Origin: Asterias rubens
Taxonomy: Eukaryota; Echinodermata; Asteroidea; Forcipulatida; Asteriidae
Length of the DNA stretch: 64,000 bases
Assembly: GCF_902459465.1 (NCBI RefSeq)
Contig: NC_047080.1
Coordinates: forward strand, 9,460,866-9,524,865
Direction: 5' to 3'
Part shown: positions 60,901 through 64,000 of the stretch, piece after piece
Layout of the letters: the number at the start of each line of letters is the position of its first letter
Position numbering within the stretch: position 1 is the stretch's first letter
Notes under the pieces: generated by a model
What the model was told of the DNA's origin: nothing
The model's input: only the letters and a program-made list of their open reading frames with translations
Database searches by the model: none
Position numbers and translations under genes: made by a program

Positions 60901-62582
60901 CATTAAAAGAAATGTGACAAACTCTAACTGAATGGAATTACAACTGAACAACATCTCTGTTTAAGGTGTCAGTACTCGGATGGGGCAATAAAGTAGTGGG
61001 TGGCAATCTAAAAAATACCTGTAACTGCAAACAGTTACTTCTGCTCTTAACAGATATATCGACTTTGTTGTAGTATCCTACATGCCTGACAGAGGCAACG
61101 AAGGCAATGAAATGCTCCGTTAGAAATTTACAACTTCCTCATAGGGTGCCCTTTAAAGGCAGTGGACACTATTGGGAATTGTCAAAGACTAGCCTTCACA
61201 GTTGGTGTATCTCAACATATATGCATAAAATAACATACCTGTGAAAATTTGAGCTCATTCGGTTATCGAAGTTGCGAGATAATAATGACAGAAAAAACAC
61301 CCTTGTCACACGAAGTTGTGTGTTTAGATGGTTGATTTCGAGACCTCAAGTTCTAAATCTAAAGTCTCGAAATCAAATTCGTGGAAAATTACTTCTTTCT
61401 CGAAAACTATGGCACTTCAGAGGGAGCCGTTGCTCACAATGTTTTATACCATCAACCTCTCCCCATTACTCGTCACCAAGAAAGGTTTATGCTAATAATG
61501 ATTTTGAGTAATACCAATAGTGTCCACTGCCTTTAACAAGGAGAAAACGCCTTGGTGTCCTTGCCCTTTCAAAAACGAAGCCTAAAGCTTACAGGCTTGT
61601 CCTTACACAAAACACTGATTACCCAATTCTAGACACAATTCCCTGATCAACATTCCAATTACCGGTATGACTAAATGACCCAACCAAACTAAAATGGATC
61701 TTTACATTTGTTTAGGGGAATTTGAATTGAGTATTTTTAATTATTTACTAACAGTATTATTAATATCAATAATAGAGAAAATAGAATTAGCTGTCTCAAT
61801 AAAATCAAGACAGAATAACCAGCCGGTACAAATTTATCCAATTCAGTTGTCAAATTTTGTCACAGGTTATCCTTAAAATGTAGCAATCAAAATAAGAAAT
61901 TTTGTGGATGTGTTTACTAAGGAGCTTTACAGTAAATTTGATAACCCTAACCCTACGCTCGAGGGACAGCAAAAAGCAACTCACTTACTTTAATTAAAAT
62001 AAAATAAAATAAAAACGTATTTTTCTTTACATTTATTATACATAAAAAGAATACAAAGTGGGTAATTATACAATAGCACAATTTTACAATTATATAATGG
62101 TTCAAATAAACAACCTGTAAGTTATGGGAAAAAAATATACAATAAATTTTATACAAAAAAAATTAATATTAACATAATATTATACAAAAAAAATTAATAT
62201 TAACATAAAATAAATACAATATTGCACAAGTAAGTGGCGTGGTCGTGAACCACAATCCACAAAGTTGTTTCACTTCAGATTTGTTGACATTTTTTATTTG
62301 AGATCTCAGTAAATGCTTTTCTTCCTACACATGTCTTACTCCAATGCTACATGACATCATGACATGGCTATAAAGCCTACCATACCTTGTATTGTCTGCT
62401 ACCAGCATTCGTACCATCCCCCACAAGAAGTCTTCCGAGCCGTAGTGAGCGAGAAATGCCCCGATGGTGTGCGGTTTATCACGGTGCAGGTCGTCCACCA
62501 GCAACTCCATCGCGGAGTGGCTGGCCGGACCCTCCTCCAGCAACCGCTGAAAGTAGTCATTTTTCCGCCAATGCAGGCTCAT
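39935..62582 (-). CDS. armadillo-like / triple fibronectin-III protein with Ser-rich tail (20 exons, 1205 aa), family not recognised
   Basis: Exons in order: 62386-62582, 58325-58505, 56929-57059, 55545-55645, 55204-55298, 54204-54400, 53718-53796, 52953-53142, 52044-52390, 51779-51845, 50685-50881, 49694-49763, 49451-49519, 49259-49329, 48475-48553, 47092-47165, 45600-46645, 41786-41985, 40882-41035, 39935-40007. Every junction keeps frame; total 3618 nt. Residues 1-327 are helical ARM/HEAT-like repeats (VAGNAAYIFGTLAE, SNAALVLAR, MNAAFALGRLC, KNACYAISCLAT). Residues 357-617 hold three FN3 domains. Residues 618-1205 are low-complexity, Ser/Lys/basic-rich, probably disordered. No signal peptide or membrane helix, so it is likely cytoplasmic or ciliary/cytoskeletal (inference). 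I do not recognise a named orthologue. The start at 62582 is the only ATG that fits exon 1, but an upstream leader exon is possible. Confidence 0.85.
40878..40883 (-). other. stop codon overlapping a consensus splice donor
   Basis: On the minus strand ...GAT ATG TAA GTAG contains both an in-frame TAA (40878-40880) and a strong donor GTAAGTAG (from 40881). If spliced, AT joins A at 40007 to give ACTGTATCGGTCGG... ending at TGA 39935-39937, adding 24 residues in place of a final Met. The acceptor at 40008 has TATTTTTTTCACAG. Splicing is favoured because phase fits, but both ends are possible. Confidence 0.65.
42772..43318. mobile_element. palindromic element interrupted by a younger palindromic element
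   Basis: The outer element (ends CACACTACTCTATTCCCTGG and CAGTGTGAAAAGGGCTTTA) matches the copy at about 46730-47030. This copy is split at about 43069-43292 by a 'GGGCCCGATTTCATGGATCTG...CAGATTGGGCCC' repeat. The uninterrupted copy supports the reading of nested insertion. Confidence 0.75.
43465..43690. mobile_element. inverted-repeat element with TAGACTTGTGGACAAGTCG ends
   Basis: Arms TAGACTTGTGGACAAGTCG and CGACTTGTCTACAAGTCTA are inverted copies, continuing inward as TTAATGGTCCCACGCAG and its near-complement. About 225 bp, in intron 17 of the ARM-FN3 gene. It is non-coding. Confidence 0.8.
44796..45161 (-). mobile_element. TTAA MITE family A
   Basis: TTAA both sides (44792-44795 and 45162-45165), ends AGACCTGGACACTATTGG and CCAATAGTGTCTACTGCCT, with the central GATTTCGAGACCTC palindrome. 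Intron 17 of the ARM-FN3 gene. Confidence 0.9.
45600..46645 (-). other. large Ser-rich exon 17 of the ARM-FN3 gene
   Basis: A 1046-bp exon, residues 716-1063, far longer than its neighbours. It reads as disordered: an acidic patch SEDDEDTEDEEERWPG, many Ser/Lys/His stretches, then a more conserved-looking ANGQIVFRDARSG and FIPVFPWEGG near its end. An acceptor TTTCATAG at 46646-46653 and a donor GTAAGTG at 45599 bound it. A start at the internal ATG (46624) would make a shorter product, but the upstream seven codons stay open and in frame with exon 16. Confidence 0.88.
47235..47615 (+). mobile_element. TTAA MITE family A
   Basis: TTAA both sides (47231-47234 and 47616-47619), ends AGGCAGTGGACACTATTGG and CCAATAGTGTCCCTTGTCT, with the inner palindrome. 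Intron 15 of the ARM-FN3 gene. Confidence 0.9.
47912..48272 (+). mobile_element. TTAA MITE family A, nested in AGTTAGGACTAG element
   Basis: Ends AGGCAGTGGACACTATTGG and CCAATAGTGTCCAGTGTCT; the right flank keeps TTAA, the left reads CCCA. It splits a second AGTTAGGACTAG palindrome (halves about 47830-47910 and 48277-48345), repeating the order seen at 37093-37600. Confidence 0.9.
49013..49127 (-). mobile_element. internally deleted TTAA MITE family A
   Basis: Only 115 bp: AGACAGTGGACACTATTGG, about 16 bp of shared arm, CAAAGACCAG, then TTTGTTATTTTATGCATATG and CCAGTCTTTGAC-complement to the right end. The whole central part is missing. TTAA is present on the left (49009-49012) only. Confidence 0.85.
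49694..53142 (-). other. three fibronectin type III domains of the ARM-FN3 gene (exons 8-12)
   Basis: Domain 1 begins at PGPPSLQVKGHTEVQADWEE and ends near SPISDFAIATTDE. Domain 2 begins APPDPPEGLRILAV, has LGWTPPGFNNGALKGYVVY and LAPGTTYDLHVCAFN, and ends ATTTELG. Domain 3 begins APGKPSLTNRGRSEIHVTW and ends YKFTVIAVTSEGKCES. Each shows the family's conserved Trp in strand B, a Tyr/Phe before the F strand (TxYxF/L) and a Pro-rich linker. Each FN3 domain is split by an internal intron. Confidence 0.9.
50912..50984. repeat. 29-bp perfect hairpin just upstream of an ARM-FN3 3' splice site
   Basis: Arms 50912-50940 and 50956-50984 are exact reverse complements (start AGCTTGCTCTAGTCATCG), with a 15-nt loop. 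It lies in the intron before exon 11, within about 30-105 nt of its acceptor. Single arms recur at about 28195-28225 and 54058-54085. Confidence 0.9.
55946..56324 (-). mobile_element. TTAA MITE family A (decayed target duplication)
   Basis: Ends AGGCAGTGGACACTATTGG and CCAATAGTGTCCACTGCCT, inner palindrome GATTTCGAGACCTCA. Flanks read CTAA and GTAT, so the duplication is no longer intact. Intron 3 of the ARM-FN3 gene. Confidence 0.88.
56377..56756. mobile_element. TTAA palindromic element family B, copy 2
   Basis: Ends AGGAACACGTTGCCTTGGAT and ATCCAAGGCAACGTGTTCCT are perfect inverted copies, flanked by TTAA on both sides (56373-56376, 56757-56760). Nearly the whole 380 bp folds on itself. 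Centre: GGTCGGCCATTTATGG...AAATGGCCGACC. It matches the copy at 26134-26493. Confidence 0.92.
57833..58118. mobile_element. inverted-repeat element with AGTCTTGGTGCAAG ends
   Basis: Short ends AGTCTTGGTGCAAG and CTTGCACCAAGACT are inverted, about 285 bp apart in intron 2 of the ARM-FN3 gene. No coding capacity. Confidence 0.65.
59180..59345. mobile_element. inverted-repeat element with GGAGACTTTC... ends
   Basis: AATAGGAGACTTTCCAACGC...GGCGGCAGCAGAC and GTCTGCTGCCCTCTATCGTCC...AAAGTCTCCCATTG are inverted, with ACCGGGTAAATTTCCATTGT repeated in reverse in the centre. Related copies: about 1485-1600 and 3810-3945. Intron 1 of the ARM-FN3 gene. Confidence 0.7.
59640..60570. repeat. degenerate long-period tandem repeat, ATGGAGGTA-rich
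   Basis: Three spaced copies of TTTTCAGTTGAAATCCTGAC (about 59870, 60105, 60507), each followed by a TGTCAATAA-like end, alternate with stretches rich in ATGGAGGTA and its complement TACCTCCAT. It lies in intron 1 of the ARM-FN3 gene. No coding potential. Confidence 0.65.
61157..61532 (-). mobile_element. TTAA MITE family A, nested in a CCTTTGCC-type repeat
   Basis: TTAA both sides (61153-61156, 61533-61536); perfect ends AGGCAGTGGACACTATTGG and CCAATAGTGTCCACTGCCT. It splits a 'GGTGCCCTT...AGAAAACGCCTTGG' repeat whose undisturbed relative lies at about 60370-60425. This gives a direct before/after comparison. Confidence 0.92.
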
Positions 62583-64000
62583 TATGCCCTAAATTTTGCT
62601 CTAAGACATGGTTTATAATCTCATCATAGTCTCTCAGAATAAAGAAAATGCAGATTCATTTAAAAAAAAATGTGAATTCACGTCTGATTTGTTCGTTTTT
62701 CTGTCGCAACTCATGTGATTGTCGTTATGCACTTGTTGACATTGCCTACGCTTTACTATATGCGTATGGTTCCCGACTCATCAAACATTTCTCTGAATGG
62801 GATTATTTCGCAAACATTGTAAACCAATCTACACCACCAATCCATTATGGTTATTTATTAACGTGTAGATGATGTACATTTGAATAAAAATTTTGCAACA
62901 ATTTCTTTCAAACTAAAAAATCATCATCGTTAACAAAACGAATTTGTGCGTTTAAATATTTGTTGTTATCAGTGAATTTGTGGTCAAGGGATAATTGATG
63001 TGGTAAAATAGTGAACATTGAAACGAATTTAAACATGAAATATAAGTTATAAAAGTGAATGATTTCACACTATTAGGTTTTTTTTTCAACTGCAGAGGGC
63101 GCCACGTAACATTAACGGTCCTGATTTTCTATTGGTTGAGGAATAGTGAACACTGAGCTATAGCTAGGGTAATGGTAAATCAGGGTTTTGCCAAGTTTAA
63201 AGTTGTGAGTGAGTGTAATTGAGAACAAATCAGCTTTTGAAATAAAATTAAACTAACTGTTTGTTGCATTACACCAACCAAATTGTTAACTCCACTTCAC
63301 AATTTCATTCCACAATTTCATTACAAGTTCAAGAATCAATACAATTAACAAAAGTAAACCAACACAAGATTTAACAATTGTCCAGTTACACATAATATAA
63401 GTGCACTTTTTAAAGAAAAGTTCATAAATAATCAAATTGAAATTTAACGAATGGTTGAATGGTAAAAACACCAAATTAATTCAGTTTAAGTTGAATTCAA
63501 GAATCAAACCAAAACTGTGTTTATGTGATTGCAAAGATATAATTTAAAGGCACTATAAGTTTGGGTAAACGGCGACGAGAATCCTCAATTGGTCCCAACA
63601 TGGGCATAAAATATTAAGTCTGTAAATATTTTGCTCAATTGGCCATCAAAGTTGCAAGAAAATAACAGAAAAAGAAAAATTTGTTGCATACAATTTTGTG
63701 CGCTTTCAAATACCTTGGAAAATGTTAGGGTAAAACTTATTTAAAAACTACATTTAAGGGCGTCAATTCTAACAATGTTTTTATCAACAGCTCTCCAGTG
63801 CACTTTATCAAATAAGTTTTGATGCTCATTATTGTTTGGAGTATTATGCTTTAACACTCTAGCCCTTAAATTTTACCCAGTAAAAAATAATTTTACTGGC
63901 GATGTAAAAAATCTGTGCTCATGATGAAAACAGTAGGCGATAACGAAATATAGTGTATTTTGTTTTAAGAACTAAAGCACATTTGGTAACCATGGACACA
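62583..64000. other. upstream flank of the ARM-FN3 gene
   Basis: Presumed promoter side of the ARM-FN3 gene, whose ATG faces left at 62582. A CTGCAGAGGGCGCCACGTAAC stretch with a nearby TATTGGTTG (CCAAT-type) lies at about 63093-63140. A degraded palindromic repeat is at about 63548-63870. No gene is seen; the transcription start is not visible. Confidence 0.5.

Larger units (their letters stand above)
53718..62582 (-). other. ARM/HEAT-like repeat region of the ARM-FN3 gene (exons 1-7)
   Basis: Exon 1 opens with MSLHWRKNDYFQRLLEEG. The following exons each carry one repeat-like helix set with the armadillo hallmark of small residues and N-A pairs: GNAAYIFGTLAENQEGQ, NAAGTLGTL, ASNAALVLA, MNAAFALGRLCDLEAGRARL, GKNACYAISCLATSRQGHDRLL and TLASKRKGCLRLRDHPQ. 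A repeated motif 'small-N-A-x-x-aliphatic...G-R/H-x-R/L-L' recurs about every 40-45 residues. A structure prediction would separate ARM from HEAT. Confidence 0.75.

Overview
This is nuclear DNA from an animal. Genes are split by many introns, GT-AG and polypyrimidine splice signals are clear, and the proteins are close in length and sequence to vertebrate orthologues. Introns and gaps are AT-rich and full of short palindromic repeats and tRNA-headed SINE-like repeats. A deuterostome invertebrate is likely. I favour an echinoderm, perhaps a sea star, from the general look of the repeats; this is an impression, not proof.

Five genes can be assembled exon by exon, and every splice phase closes. 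(1) Syntaxin-6, minus strand, 4110-11435, 7 exons, 251 aa. One intron has an AT-AC, U12-type signature. (2) WDR47, plus strand, coding 12692-21353, 9 coding exons, 947 aa, with a probable untranslated first exon ending at 11915. (3) Endonuclease G, minus strand, 28340-30370, 3 coding exons, 297 aa, with a probable 5' UTR intron. (4) Zeta-crystallin / NADPH:quinone oxidoreductase, plus strand, 31229-38055, 7 exons, 336 aa. (5) An armadillo-like plus three-fibronectin-III protein with a long Ser-rich tail, minus strand, 39935-62582, 20 exons, 1205 aa. I cannot match the fifth gene to a named family; it is the most novel coding content here.

Syntaxin-6/WDR47 and ENDOG/CRYZ are two head-to-head pairs, each sharing a short intergenic region that probably acts as a bidirectional promoter. 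CRYZ and the ARM-FN3 gene are tail to tail. The genes do not form one pathway: Golgi/endosome SNARE, microtubule-associated WD protein, mitochondrial nuclease, cytosolic quinone reductase, and an unknown.

The rest is mostly non-autonomous repeats. The main family is a ~380-bp palindromic MITE with TTAA target duplications (12 copies, several nested in other elements). Others are a second TTAA palindromic family (2 copies), a hAT-like CGATAT-rich MITE with 8-bp duplications, a 950-bp element nested in a MITE, several more inverted-repeat families, two SINE-like families, a G-rich minisatellite and an 80-bp tandem array. I saw no transposase, reverse transcriptase, CRISPR array, rRNA or convincing tRNA gene.
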